Assembly (NCBI RefSeq): GCF_011742165.1
Contig: NZ_JAAQTO010000028.1
Coordinates: 162,268-226,267, forward strand
Length of the DNA: 64,000 bases
Origin: Billgrantia bachuensis
GTDB taxonomy: Bacteria; Pseudomonadota; Gammaproteobacteria; Pseudomonadales; Halomonadaceae
Direction: 5' to 3'
The position numbers were made by a program, and so were the translations under genes. Shown in pieces: positions 37,401-44,596 of this stretch; position 1 is the stretch's first letter, and the number at the start of each line of letters is the position of its first letter. The notes beneath the pieces are model-generated. The model had not been told where the DNA came from, did no database searches, and saw only the letters and a list, made by a program, of their open reading frames with translations.

Positions 37401-38358
37401 TGCCGTCCGCCTCGAGGATCCGCGCTACCAGCGTCTGGCCGACTATGCCAGGGCCAACTGTGAATACTGGGCCGGGCGAATCAGGCAGGCGTACGAACAC
37501 CTCGACGAGATTGCGCCGCTGGAGCGACCGATGATCATCGAGTGGCTGCCGTTCTCCGAGCATCCCCAGGTGGCCGCGGCCTGCTTCCAGGGCTGGGCGA
37601 TCTGCCTGCGTGGCGACTACCGGCGCGCCGAGCAGCAGGTCGAAGCGGCGATCCGTCTGGCCGAGCGAATCGGTCACCCCGGATCGCTGGCCATGGCGCT
37701 GCTGTTTGCCGCTGCGCTCTATCGGCAACTTGGGCATGTGCATCTGGCGGCACGTCGCGCCGAACAGGCCGTGGCTCTGACCGAGACTCCCGACCTGCAC
37801 CTGTGGCAGGTGTCGGCCCAGGCGATTCTCGGTTGGCGTCGGGCGCTATCCGGCGATCGCGATGGCCTGACGAAAATGGAGCTGGCTCAGGAGGAGTTGG
37901 GCGAGGTCACCGGGCGCGATCGCTACCACCGCCCGACGCTGTGGTATAGCGATGCCTGCCTGGCACTGGACGAACTCTCCCGGGCCGAGGATTATCTGGA
38001 CCAGTGCCTGATGATCGCGCGCGAGCGCAGTACGCTGTTCGTTTCCGAGCTGGCTGTTCAGCTCGCGCGTGTTCGCCAGCGCCTGGGGCGTTCGGTGAAC
38101 GAGGTGCGGCTGCTGGTGGAGCAAGCACTGGAATGCGCACGCCTGCATGAGAACCGTCACCAGGAACTGTGTGCACTCGAGGCTTGGCTGACGCTGATCG
38201 ACGATCAGGATGAGGCCGTGCGTGAGCAGTTCCGAGCCCTGCTCGACAGCGTGAGCCACAGCGATGCCCCGGTCCTGATTCGCTGGCGTATGCTGCTCGA
38301 GCGGCAACTGCCTCAGGCGAGCAGTGCGGAAGGGCGCGTGGCCGTCGGCAACGGCTAG
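34405..38358 (+). CDS. Large multi-domain regulator: winged helix-BTAD-cyclase-like-AAA ATPase-helical repeats
   Basis: A 1,317-residue protein I read as a SARP/AfsR-like signal-integrating ATPase. An OmpR-type winged helix (about 20-105, with YDKVKALLVYLLLHHQPVNR, LAELLWPDQ) is followed by a BTAD helical domain (about 110-260, LLRRYRGDLVEELQLP). Residues about 280-450 resemble a class III nucleotide cyclase (EIEQRQLSVMAI, GLGLACFGTHGP, LAAGLNSGRVVY), but the metal-binding aspartates are missing, so it is probably inactive. Walker A GASGMGKSAL (about 508) and Walker B VLMIDDLQWLDE (about 626) mark an AAA/STAND ATPase. The last 450 residues are TPR-like helices. An ATG 15 bp downstream (34420) is an alternative start. 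Its stop shares CTAG with the convergent ykgJ-like gene. Targets and signal are unknown. Confidence 0.8.
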   Translation: MQGSVMQDASVTEHNSDDGDHLALFGQFSLALGDDVLTQFSYDKVKALLVYLLLHHQPVNRASLAELLWPDQGLSSGRTNLRHALHCLRQSLGEEAERVLVVSRQTIAFRRPESWRFDLHELQQLLEGTQDVATLEQLLRRYRGDLVEELQLPACTEFQRWLVQLRNEWRQRVIRFAEGVLERNDEVPDALLQTLVSRFSGYGPFHERLVRQLAEQGQLAAAHEQYNAYLQLLALSGQQPEPNFLQLARYWSDGNPDLQSLSPQGAFSRTLAAGSSPLREDEIEQRQLSVMAIRLRVKGEFSARDEIRACLALQIELMRWLEQQCHHLGGFWLPGATGGLGLACFGTHGPAHQLAELVALYEHCRRVLPDEVARHWSGEEEAPRIELAAGLNSGRVVYLPERQLVDPLGQVTQGALDLMCAAEGSELVISQEASQHMPPALDLQPRLSSRLVASDGRVRLRALVLGHNEGGRDATPPSLVGREAPLRVLRDALARAGIGLRQSVLVRGASGMGKSALMVGFRQLELSRDAAICWQPTTRLSVLEPYGVARTLLRWRLDGKLDEAGLEELIGQCELTLSPEQLGLLEEALGVKESPEVAQLAKSGEAADLVVALLCKAIERQAAERTQVLMIDDLQWLDEPSFRVLAGLQARLPINCAFLLVASHHGRESLPTRLHWDQQVTLSHLDAMQSSRLLSQLARRYRLHLSPRLRGQIIERCDGVPLYMQEICRRLEMDRREGRSVQLDELPRGLLGLLAGRIDQLDGDREVAHVAAVLGRRFRLDFLAECSGWEMAQLNRALEQMRRLEIIESAGGEGGCREYQFSHQLLQEAAYLSCPRDVRVRIHRQVVSLIEERFPMWIGRHPGDFATHLRRSGHYARGARYFELAAREALKVSANRTALKMADFGLASLRHVEGQEEREISLLTVRGQAAFALEGHGSPTAHESFVRARELLVEHGGCHAEDAEDLEQAFLVKWGLWVGCSQRHAHADAFSLAASLASIAVRLEDPRYQRLADYARANCEYWAGRIRQAYEHLDEIAPLERPMIIEWLPFSEHPQVAAACFQGWAICLRGDYRRAEQQVEAAIRLAERIGHPGSLAMALLFAAALYRQLGHVHLAARRAEQAVALTETPDLHLWQVSAQAILGWRRALSGDRDGLTKMELAQEELGEVTGRDRYHRPTLWYSDACLALDELSRAEDYLDQCLMIARERSTLFVSELAVQLARVRQRLGRSVNEVRLLVEQALECARLHENRHQELCALEAWLTLIDDQDEAVREQFRALLDSVSHSDAPVLIRWRMLLERQLPQASSAEGRVAVGNG

Positions 38359-38654
38359 TTTCCCTCGGCGAGGGTGCCGCATTCGAGGAGGGCGATTCGC
38401 TGCAATGCCTCGGCGCGGTTCTCGCCGCATAGCTCGAGGTCGAAAGCGAATCGCTCGCATACCACGGGGCGGCGGGCATCGCCGAACAGGCGGCAGAGAT
38501 TGTTCTCATCGAGCTGTACGCAGCGTACGCCGGCCGGCTTGCCATGGGGCATGCCGGGTATCGGCGAACTGATCGAGGGTGCAATGCAGCAGGCGCCGCA
38601 GCCTGGTCGGCAGCCCGCGGGTGCGGGCTGGCTCTTTGTCCGAGCGGCATCCAT
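38355..38654 (-). CDS. YkgJ-type cysteine-cluster protein
   Basis: A 99-residue protein with CRPGCGACC near the N-terminus (Cys 15, 19, 22, 23) and further Cys in VRCVQL, NLCRLF and VVCERF, the layout of the YkgJ/UPF0153 zinc- or iron-binding family. The ATG at 38654 starts two bases after the stop of the queD-like gene, so it is the fourth cistron of the queC operon. No enzymatic role is established for the family; its place here suggests a link to queuosine or metal supply, which is inference. Its stop overlaps that of the opposing regulator gene. Confidence 0.78.
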   Translation of the reverse strand: MDAARTKSQPAPAGCRPGCGACCIAPSISSPIPGMPHGKPAGVRCVQLDENNLCRLFGDARRPVVCERFAFDLELCGENRAEALQRIALLECGTLAEGN

Positions 38655-38656
38655 GT

Positions 38657-39502
38657 TCACGGTCTTGCCTCGGCGATCGCACCCTTGTCGATCCCTTCGA
38701 ACGCCTGCACCCGTGTGGGCTTTCCCGTCTCTTCCGCGATCTTTCGTGCCAACCAGGCTGCGATGTGTTCGACCGTGGTCGGCGAGTCGAGCACGATGCA
38801 GCGTTCCTGCGGCAGCCGCAATTGAAAGCGGCCCTGTTCGGCGCGGTAACGGCTGGTCAGGCTGGGATAGATCTCGGGTTCGGCCTGGTCGATGATGTCG
38901 CCCTGGTCGACCAGGTAGCGATCGTCCAGATGGCCGGCCCACCGGGCCTCAAGCATCGGGCTGCGTTCACCGTGTTGCCAGATGTGCAAACGCGAGCGAT
39001 GGCCGTGAGCGATACGCTGGCAGTTGCCGGCGTGGTGCTTGAGCCCGTGACTGTAGGTGTAGGCGGCCCCGTCGATGGTCTCTTCACGCAACCGCAAACG
39101 TATGTCGCTGACTCGCGGCGGTGGGCGTTTCATCAGTTCCCGGGCGAGAGAGTCGGCAAGCCGCTCGGGAGTGATCTCCTGCCAGGGCAGCAGAGTGAAG
39201 GCCTGGCGCGGTGCGCGCACTTCCAGCGTGTAAGGCAGCGAGGTGCGTACGCTGATGCCCTCGCTGCATTCGCTGATGCTGATGCCGGGTGCGCGGGTCG
39301 GTAACAGCAGCGTATGGTCGGCGCTCGCATCCAGGCGCGACTTGATCCACGGCTTGACCTGACCGAAGTCGAACAGCATGCCATCTTCACCGAGTTCGCC
39401 GTCGAGTTCGGCATCGACGTACCAACTGACGCCGATCAGGCCGCGCCGAGGGCACCAGAGTGAAGCGTCGAGCTGGGTCAGTCGGTTGACGAATAGGGTC
39501 AT
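38657..39502 (-). CDS. queD: 6-carboxytetrahydropterin synthase-like protein (QueD-like, probable double PTPS fold)
   Basis: A 281-residue protein, over twice the length of simple QueD (about 120). The N-terminal part holds GMLFDFGQVKPWIKSRLDASADHTLLLP, resembling the QueD dimer-interface segment; the second part holds NCQRIAHGHRSRLHIW with the HGH zinc-ligand pair and ends with SPTTVEHIAAWLARKIAEE, typical of the QueD C-terminus. The Cys-to-HGH spacing is one residue longer than usual. It should make 6-carboxytetrahydropterin from dihydroneopterin triphosphate. It overlaps the queE stop as TGATG, indicating coupled translation. A divergent paralogue with another pterin substrate is possible. 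Confidence 0.72.
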   Translation of the reverse strand: MTLFVNRLTQLDASLWCPRRGLIGVSWYVDAELDGELGEDGMLFDFGQVKPWIKSRLDASADHTLLLPTRAPGISISECSEGISVRTSLPYTLEVRAPRQAFTLLPWQEITPERLADSLARELMKRPPPRVSDIRLRLREETIDGAAYTYSHGLKHHAGNCQRIAHGHRSRLHIWQHGERSPMLEARWAGHLDDRYLVDQGDIIDQAEPEIYPSLTSRYRAEQGRFQLRLPQERCIVLDSPTTVEHIAAWLARKIAEETGKPTRVQAFEGIDKGAIAEARP

Positions 39503-40110
39503 CAGTCGATTCCCGTGATCTTGTGGGTCTGTAGTGACAGCCGCCACTGTGGGTGAGCCAGGCAGTAAGCCACGGTCGCATCCCGGTGGTCGGTTGCGTC
39601 AATGAGCGGCGTGGTATCCATGGGTTGCAGGAAGTGATACTGGAAGTCGAGGTCGATGAAGCGCTCGGGGGGAGCTTCCGCCTGGGGATAGACCAGCTTG
39701 AGTTCATCGCCTGAAGTCAACGCCAGGGGCGTGGAAGACTTGGGGCTGACACATAGCCAGTCGATGCCGGCCGGAGCGGGCAGGGTGCCGTTGGTTTCCA
39801 CCGCCACTTCGAAACCACGGGAATGCATGGCGCCGATCAATGCCTCGTCGAGCTGCAGCAACGGCTCACCGCCGGTAAACACTACGTAGGGCTTGGCCAT
39901 GCCGCCCCTGCTTGGCCAAAGCGCCGTCAGGTGGGCGGCGAGTGCGTCGGCATCGGCGAAGCGTCCACCCTGCTGACCATCGGTGCCGATGAAATCGGTG
40001 TCGCAGAAGCGACAGGCGGCGCTGGCTCGATCCTGCTCGCGTCCCGACCACAGGTTGCAGCCGGCGCCTTCGCCCTGTAGCGAGTAGAAGGCTTCTTTCA
40101 CGTGATACAT
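39502..40110 (-). CDS. queE: 7-carboxy-7-deazaguanine synthase (radical SAM)
   Basis: A 202-residue radical SAM enzyme that ring-contracts 6-carboxytetrahydropterin to 7-carboxy-7-deazaguanine in queuosine synthesis. The N-terminal EAFYSLQGEG is diagnostic. The cluster cysteines are Cys 18, 33 and 36, a CX14CX2C spacing seen in the QueE subfamily with an insertion in place of the canonical CX3CX2C. VVFTGGEPLLQ and the VETNGTL strand follow. The start overlaps the queC stop as TGATG. It is the second gene of the queC operon. Confidence 0.94.
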   Translation of the reverse strand: MYHVKEAFYSLQGEGAGCNLWSGREQDRASAACRFCDTDFIGTDGQQGGRFADADALAAHLTALWPSRGGMAKPYVVFTGGEPLLQLDEALIGAMHSRGFEVAVETNGTLPAPAGIDWLCVSPKSSTPLALTSGDELKLVYPQAEAPPERFIDLDFQYHFLQPMDTTPLIDATDHRDATVAYCLAHPQWRLSLQTHKITGID

Positions 40111-40874
40111 CAGCCGTCACCTCCCGATGAGCCGCCGCTGCTGGTCGCGGGCCGCTGTGATGCGGCGGTATCGGGTCGCTGTGAGGCGGCGGAATCGGGC
40201 CGCTGCAAATAGCCGAGCGGATCGCTCACGCCATTGGCGGCAAAGGCGTCCAGCCGTTCACGGCAGCTACCACAGCGCCCGCAGGCCAGTGCCTCGCCGC
40301 GATAGCACGTCCAGGTATCGCTGTAGTCGAGGCCCATGGCCAGGCCATCGGCGAGTATCTCCGCTTTGCTCGAACGCAGGTAGGGCGCGTGAATCTCGAC
40401 CGCCTCGAAGTTGGCGATGCCGGCGACCGCATTCATGGCCTCGACGAATTCGGGACGACAGTCGGGGTAGAGAATATGGTCGCCACCGTGGGCGCCGTAG
40501 TCGACGCGTCCCGCCCCGACATTGACTGCCTTGGCGATGGCCAGTGACAGCAGGATCATGTTGCGGTTGGGTACCACCGTCGCCGTCAGGTTCTCCTCGC
40601 CGTAGTCGCCTTCGGGCATGCTTCGGCTGGCATCGGTCAACGCCGAGTTGTCGATCAGACCATGTATGGCGCGTATGTCGACCACCTGATGAGGTACGTC
40701 GAGCTGCCGGCAGACGCGAGCCGCCACCTCGAGTTCTCGAGCGTGACGCTGGCCGTAATCGAAGGAGAGGGCGCTGACCTCGAGCCCTTGTCGCAGGGCG
40801 CGGTGGAGCACGGTGAAGGAGTCCATGCCGCCGGAGTAGATCACCACGGTGGCGCGTGGGTTAGCTTGAGTCAT
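40110..40874 (-). CDS. queC: 7-cyano-7-deazaguanine synthase
   Basis: A 254-residue PP-loop ATPase converting 7-carboxy-7-deazaguanine to preQ0 with ATP and ammonia. The PP-loop [14 protein letters not shown] is at residues 10-23; the zinc site is in [23 protein letters not shown]. Normal members are about 220-235 residues; here a tail of about 30 residues is made of tandem [12 protein letters not shown] units and Gly/Ser. It is the first gene of the operon queC-queE-queD-like-ykgJ-like, each pair overlapping or nearly so, and is divergent from trhP. Confidence 0.94.
   Translation of the reverse strand: MTQANPRATVVIYSGGMDSFTVLHRALRQGLEVSALSFDYGQRHARELEVAARVCRQLDVPHQVVDIRAIHGLIDNSALTDASRSMPEGDYGEENLTATVVPNRNMILLSLAIAKAVNVGAGRVDYGAHGGDHILYPDCRPEFVEAMNAVAGIANFEAVEIHAPYLRSSKAEILADGLAMGLDYSDTWTCYRGEALACGRCGSCRERLDAFAANGVSDPLGYLQRPDSAASQRPDTAASQRPATSSGGSSGGDG
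40150..40205. repeat. 24-bp tandem repeat in the 3' end of queC
   Basis: Two 24-bp units (40150-40173 and 40174-40197) match at 21 of 24 positions and a third partial unit follows to 40205. They encode RPDTAASQ and RPDSAASQ in the QueC tail. Confidence 0.8.
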
Positions 40875-40905
40875 GGTGAGGCTCTATGTCGGAGAATTTG
40901 TCGCT

Positions 40906-40943
40906 CCCCGTCGATGACGGGGCGCCGGGATCCGGTCCGGCGC
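40906..40943 (-). promoter_or_regulatory. Two adjacent hairpins in the queC leader
   Basis: CCCCGTC-GAT-GACGGGG (40906-40922) and GCGCCGG (40922-40928) pairing with CCGGCGC (40937-40943) lie 32-69 bp upstream of queC. They abut closely. I cannot match them to a preQ1 riboswitch class; a structured leader or chance GC-rich pairing is possible. Confidence 0.35.
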
Positions 40944-41090
40944 GCGTCAGTCTACCGGCTCCGGCAAATGCTGGCCAGGCTTGGCGCCAGTTGCTAGACT
41001 TCTCGCCCCTCTTCCTCGGTTCTGTTCGAAGCCTCGCCAGGCATAGGCGGCTTCGCGCAGTACTGCATCGTCCTGTAAACGGTGACCCAC

Positions 41091-42506
41091 ATGAAAGCTC
41101 CCGAACTGCTCTCCCCGGCGGGGACGTTCAAGAACATGCGCTATGCGTTCGCCTATGGTGCCGATGCCGTCTATGCCGGCCAGCCGCGCTATTCGCTGCG
41201 TGTGCGCAACAACGACTTCAAGCTGGAAAACCTGCACAAGGGCATCGCCTACGCCCGTGAGCGGGGCAAGCAGTTCTACGTGGCGTCCAACATCGCGCCG
41301 CACAACAGCAAGCTCAAGACCTATCTGCGTGACATGGAACCGGTGATCGAGGCGGGGCCCGATGCGCTGATCATGTCAGACCCCGGGTTGATCATGATGA
41401 TCCGCGAGCGCTGGCCCGAGCAGGTCATCCATCTCTCGGTGCAGTCCAACGTGGTCAACTGGGCAGCAGCAAGGTTCTGGCAGCAGCAGGGTATCAGCCG
41501 CATCATCTTGTCGCGGGAGCTGTCGCTGGAGGAGATCGCCGAGATTCGCGCCGAGTGCCCCGACCTCGAGATCGAGACCTTCGTCCATGGCGCGCTGTGC
41601 ATCGCCTATTCCGGCCGCTGTCTGCTCTCCGGCTACTTCAATCATCGCGACCCCAACCAGGGCACCTGCACCAACGCCTGCCGCTGGCAGTACAACACCG
41701 TGGCCGCGGCCCAGGACGAGACCGGCGATCTGGTACCGGCCAACTCGGCGGCAGCGCATGCGGCCAGTGGCGTCTGGACCCCTGGCCAGAGCGGGCTAAT
41801 CGCCTCGGGCGGTGGCAGCACCACTTACAGCACGGCGACGGCCGGCGGCGTGGAGGGGCAGGACGAGCTCTCGGCACTGATCGAGGATGCCACCCGGCCG
41901 GGTGAGCTGATGCCGATCTTCGAGGACGAGCACGGCACCTACATCATGAACTCCAAGGACCTGCGCGCCGTGCAACACGTGCCCAGGCTTACCGAGATGG
42001 GAGTGACGTCACTCAAAATCGAAGGCCGCACCAAGTCGCACTACTACGTGGCGCGCACCGCTCAGGTCTATCGTCGCGCCATCGACGATGCCGTGGCCGG
42101 GCGCCCCTTCGACATGCGCTTGATGGACGAACTCGACAACCTGGCCAACCGTGGCTACACGGAAGGCTTCTACCGTCGACACGTGCACGACGAATACCAG
42201 AATTACGAACGCGGCAACTCGGTGGGCGTGCATCAGCAGTTCGTCGGCGAGGTGATCGGCTACGACCCCGATCGCGGCGTACTCGAGGTAGACGTCAAGA
42301 ACCGCTTCGAGGTGGGTGACGGCATGGAGCTGATGCTGCCCGGCGGCAACCGGCGTTTCATCCTCGAGCACATCGAGAACAAGCGCGGCGAGTCGGTGCA
42401 GGCCGCGCCGGGCTCTGGCCACGTGGTGCGGATTCCGGTACCGGGCGAGGCCATTGCTCCCGAGAGGATCGAGTTCGCACTGCTGATGCGTGACCTGCCG
42501 GGCTAG
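41091..42506 (+). CDS. trhP: tRNA 5-hydroxyuridine-34 synthesis protein TrhP (YegQ, U32 peptidase family)
   Basis: A 471-residue protein very like E. coli YegQ: PELLSPAGTFKNMRYAFAYG, then YSLRVRNNDF, HGALCIAYSGRCLLSGYFN and DPNQGTCTNACRW, whose four cysteines hold the Fe-S cluster. It makes 5-hydroxyuridine at tRNA position 34 using prephenate. Residues about 205-275 form a Gly/Ser/Ala-rich insertion compared with E. coli, and the C-terminal beta-barrel domain is intact. I prefer ATG 41091 (MKAPELL, aligning with the E. coli start) over GTG 41082. It is divergent from queC. Confidence 0.93.
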   Translation: MKAPELLSPAGTFKNMRYAFAYGADAVYAGQPRYSLRVRNNDFKLENLHKGIAYARERGKQFYVASNIAPHNSKLKTYLRDMEPVIEAGPDALIMSDPGLIMMIRERWPEQVIHLSVQSNVVNWAAARFWQQQGISRIILSRELSLEEIAEIRAECPDLEIETFVHGALCIAYSGRCLLSGYFNHRDPNQGTCTNACRWQYNTVAAAQDETGDLVPANSAAAHAASGVWTPGQSGLIASGGGSTTYSTATAGGVEGQDELSALIEDATRPGELMPIFEDEHGTYIMNSKDLRAVQHVPRLTEMGVTSLKIEGRTKSHYYVARTAQVYRRAIDDAVAGRPFDMRLMDELDNLANRGYTEGFYRRHVHDEYQNYERGNSVGVHQQFVGEVIGYDPDRGVLEVDVKNRFEVGDGMELMLPGGNRRFILEHIENKRGESVQAAPGSGHVVRIPVPGEAIAPERIEFALLMRDLPG

Positions 42507-42543
42507 CTCTGGTCGAGCCTGCTTCGGGCTGTCGTGGGTACGA

Positions 42544-42585
42544 ATGATGCGAGGGGGCGGCCAATCGGCCGCCCCCTCGCATCAT
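42544..42585. terminator. Very long perfect hairpin between convergent trhP and HDOD-GGDEF genes
   Basis: Arms of 19 bp (42544-42562 and 42567-42585) are perfectly complementary around the tetraloop AATC, with a GC-rich centre GCGAGGGGGCGGCC. No U-tract follows. It is most likely a bidirectional terminator or RNA-end stabiliser. Confidence 0.65.
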
Positions 42586-42619
42586 GTCATGAAGGAGCGT
42601 GTTCAACCGGTGCGCCCCG

Positions 42620-44191
42620 CTACGCGGAGGGGTCCGGTTCCTCGTAGTGGGCCACGCCGTCTCGGCCGCCATGCTTGACGCCGTACATGGCCTGGTCGGC
42701 AGCATCGACCAGGGCGGCGGCATCCTCGAATTCGCCGTCCTCCAGATCGGCGATGCCGATGGAGGCGGTCACGTGAAGCGGCTCACCGTCGGCCTGGGCC
42801 AGCGGCTGGCTGGTCAGGTACTGGCGGATGCGGTCGGCCAGGATGCCCGCCTGCTGCCGGCGCGTGTTGGGCATGATGACGAGGAACTCCTCGCCGCCAT
42901 AGCGGCCCGCAATGTCGCTCTCGCGCACCATGTTGTTGAGGGCCGCAGCGAAGTGTATGAGCACTTCGTCGCCGAAGCGATGGCCGAAACGGTCATTGAT
43001 GAGCTTGAAGTGATCGAGATCGATGAACATCACCGCAAGTGGCTGGCGGGCTCGCTTGGCGCAGTCGAAGTGCTGTTCGAGGCGTTTTTCCAGCCAGGGG
43101 CGGTTGGCCAACTGAGTCAGGTGATCTGTGCGGTGCTGTTCGTCGAGCACGACGTGGCTGGCATGCAGCGCCTCGAGCTCGCGCTGCTGCTCGGCCAGGC
43201 GGATGGTCATGCGCAGGTTCTGTTCGAACAATAGCTCCTTGGCCTCGGCCAGCAAGTGTGTGCTGTCGATGGCTGGAGGGCAGGTGATTTCGAACAGGCG
43301 TGCCAGCGAAGGCAGGCGATGCTGCAGCTCCTGCATCACCGTCATCAGCATGACGATGTCCAGCGAGGCGACCGAAGCGAGCTGGCGCAGCAGGGCGCTG
43401 AAGGCGGAGGCCGAATCGGCTGCCAGCCAGCAGTCGGCGATACGGCAGGAGAGGCGCAGGCAGAGTTTACGCGCATCTCCGTCGGCCAGGGGGCCATGGC
43501 TGTCGATGATGCCGACCGCAATGGGGCTGGGCACTCCCCAGCTGACTGCGAGCCAGGCGCCAACCAGGGCGTGATCGCAGCCGTACCGTTCGTTCTCGGC
43601 CTCACTCAGCTTCTGGTGCTGACGAAGATCGGGAATGTGTGCGGCATAGGCATCGCCATCCAGAGCTTCGAAAGCCAGGATGCCAATGTCCTGCAGCAGA
43701 GCGGTGGTAAACAGCTGCGGGGCCTCGTGTGGGCAGAGATGCTGGGCCAGTTCCTGGGTGGCTGTGGCTGCAATGATCGCTCGCTGGCACAAGTACTCGT
43801 GATCGAGCACGGCATTCTTGCCGGGGCGGGGAAGGCCGAAGCTCAGTGCTATCGCCAGGGTTGCATCCAGGCCGATGCGCGAAACGCCATCCAGGCAGGT
43901 GGAGACTGGATTCCCACCGCGCGAGTATGAGGCGCTATTGGCCATGGAAAGGAGTCGCAGGGTGAGCGCTGGGTCTTGTCCAATGGTACGAGCGTAGTCG
44001 CCCAGGCACGGGTCCGGGGAGCGTGCAATGGCGATGACGCGTGCCGCTGCCGCCGGCAGGCTGGGTAGCGTGCGGCATTCGGCCAGACGGGTGCGCAGGG
44101 TGTCGGGCAGGGGTGGTAAATTGGCGAGACCAGCCACGCCAGAAGACTCCGTTATCGATATCCTATCGATCGGCATATTTTTCCCCGCCAT
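42620..44191 (-). CDS. HDOD-GGDEF diguanylate cyclase
   Basis: A 523-residue cytoplasmic signalling protein. An HDOD domain spans about residues 40-240 (CRTLPSLPAAAARVIAIARSP, TIGQDPALTLRLLSMANSASY). A linker with a coiled-coil-like segment (LAEQQRELEALHASHVVL) leads to a GGDEF domain (about 355-515). The active-site motif is GGEEF (about 432-436), and the inhibitory RxxD site (RESD) lies five residues before it, so c-di-GMP synthesis with product feedback is expected. No membrane segment is seen. A second ATG 15 bp downstream (44176), preceded by GGCGGGGA, may be the true start. It is convergent with trhP. Confidence 0.88.
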   Translation of the reverse strand: MAGKNMPIDRISITESSGVAGLANLPPLPDTLRTRLAECRTLPSLPAAAARVIAIARSPDPCLGDYARTIGQDPALTLRLLSMANSASYSRGGNPVSTCLDGVSRIGLDATLAIALSFGLPRPGKNAVLDHEYLCQRAIIAATATQELAQHLCPHEAPQLFTTALLQDIGILAFEALDGDAYAAHIPDLRQHQKLSEAENERYGCDHALVGAWLAVSWGVPSPIAVGIIDSHGPLADGDARKLCLRLSCRIADCWLAADSASAFSALLRQLASVASLDIVMLMTVMQELQHRLPSLARLFEITCPPAIDSTHLLAEAKELLFEQNLRMTIRLAEQQRELEALHASHVVLDEQHRTDHLTQLANRPWLEKRLEQHFDCAKRARQPLAVMFIDLDHFKLINDRFGHRFGDEVLIHFAAALNNMVRESDIAGRYGGEEFLVIMPNTRRQQAGILADRIRQYLTSQPLAQADGEPLHVTASIGIADLEDGEFEDAAALVDAADQAMYGVKHGGRDGVAHYEEPDPSA

Positions 44192-44253
44192 AATGGTTCT
44201 TGTTATCCCCTGCCAAGCCTATCAGAACGGCCGTGAACCAAGCGTTTGAGAAC

Positions 44254-44490
44254 TCACCGCTTCCTCAACGATGCGTCGAGGTGGTCGACGACCTCGGCCC
44301 AATCGGCATCCTCCTCGAGTGCCGCTTCGAGAAACTCTGCCTGTGCCGGGTTCCAGAATGGCGCCTCATGGAGCGCCATGGCCGAGGGCAACGGAGCGTG
44401 ACGCTCGAGGAAGGCCTTGATCGAGGCATCATCGGCATCGAGGCCAAGCTGCTCGAAGAGTTCGCTGAAGGGATGCACGGGATGCTCCAT
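44254..44490 (-). CDS. DUF2789 family small protein
   Basis: A 78-residue acidic protein that I recognise as DUF2789 from LFEQLGLDADDASIKAFLERH and ALHEAPFWNPAQAEFLEAALEEDADWAEVVDHLD. AAGGAG stands just before the ATG. The family is widespread in Pseudomonas-like bacteria with no known function. It lies between an HDOD-GGDEF gene and an asparaginase gene on the same strand, but gaps of 60-110 bp leave the operon open. Confidence 0.8.
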   Translation of the reverse strand: MEHPVHPFSELFEQLGLDADDASIKAFLERHAPLPSAMALHEAPFWNPAQAEFLEAALEEDADWAEVVDHLDASLRKR

Positions 44491-44562
44491 GTCGTAACTC
44501 CTTAACGCCTGCAGTTCCGCTCGGTTACATTCAACTTAGCTTGGCGGCCATAGGAAGTCAGC

Positions 44563-44585
44563 CGGTTCCATGCGCATGGCAACCG
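44563..44585 (-). terminator. Hairpin after the asparaginase gene
   Basis: CGGTT and AACCG arms flank a 12-nt palindrome CCATGCGCATGG with one bulged base. It lies just past the stop of the minus-strand asparaginase gene and before DUF2789. No U-tract. Confidence 0.35.
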
Positions 44586-44596
44586 AGCAGCGGTGT

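Noticed and set aside
40150..40205. CRISPR-like repeat
   Set aside because: The repeats are directly adjacent without spacers and lie in the queC reading frame.
40875..41090. preQ1 riboswitch before queC
   Set aside because: The hairpins seen do not show the A-rich tail and pseudoknot of preQ1-I or the layout of preQ1-II.
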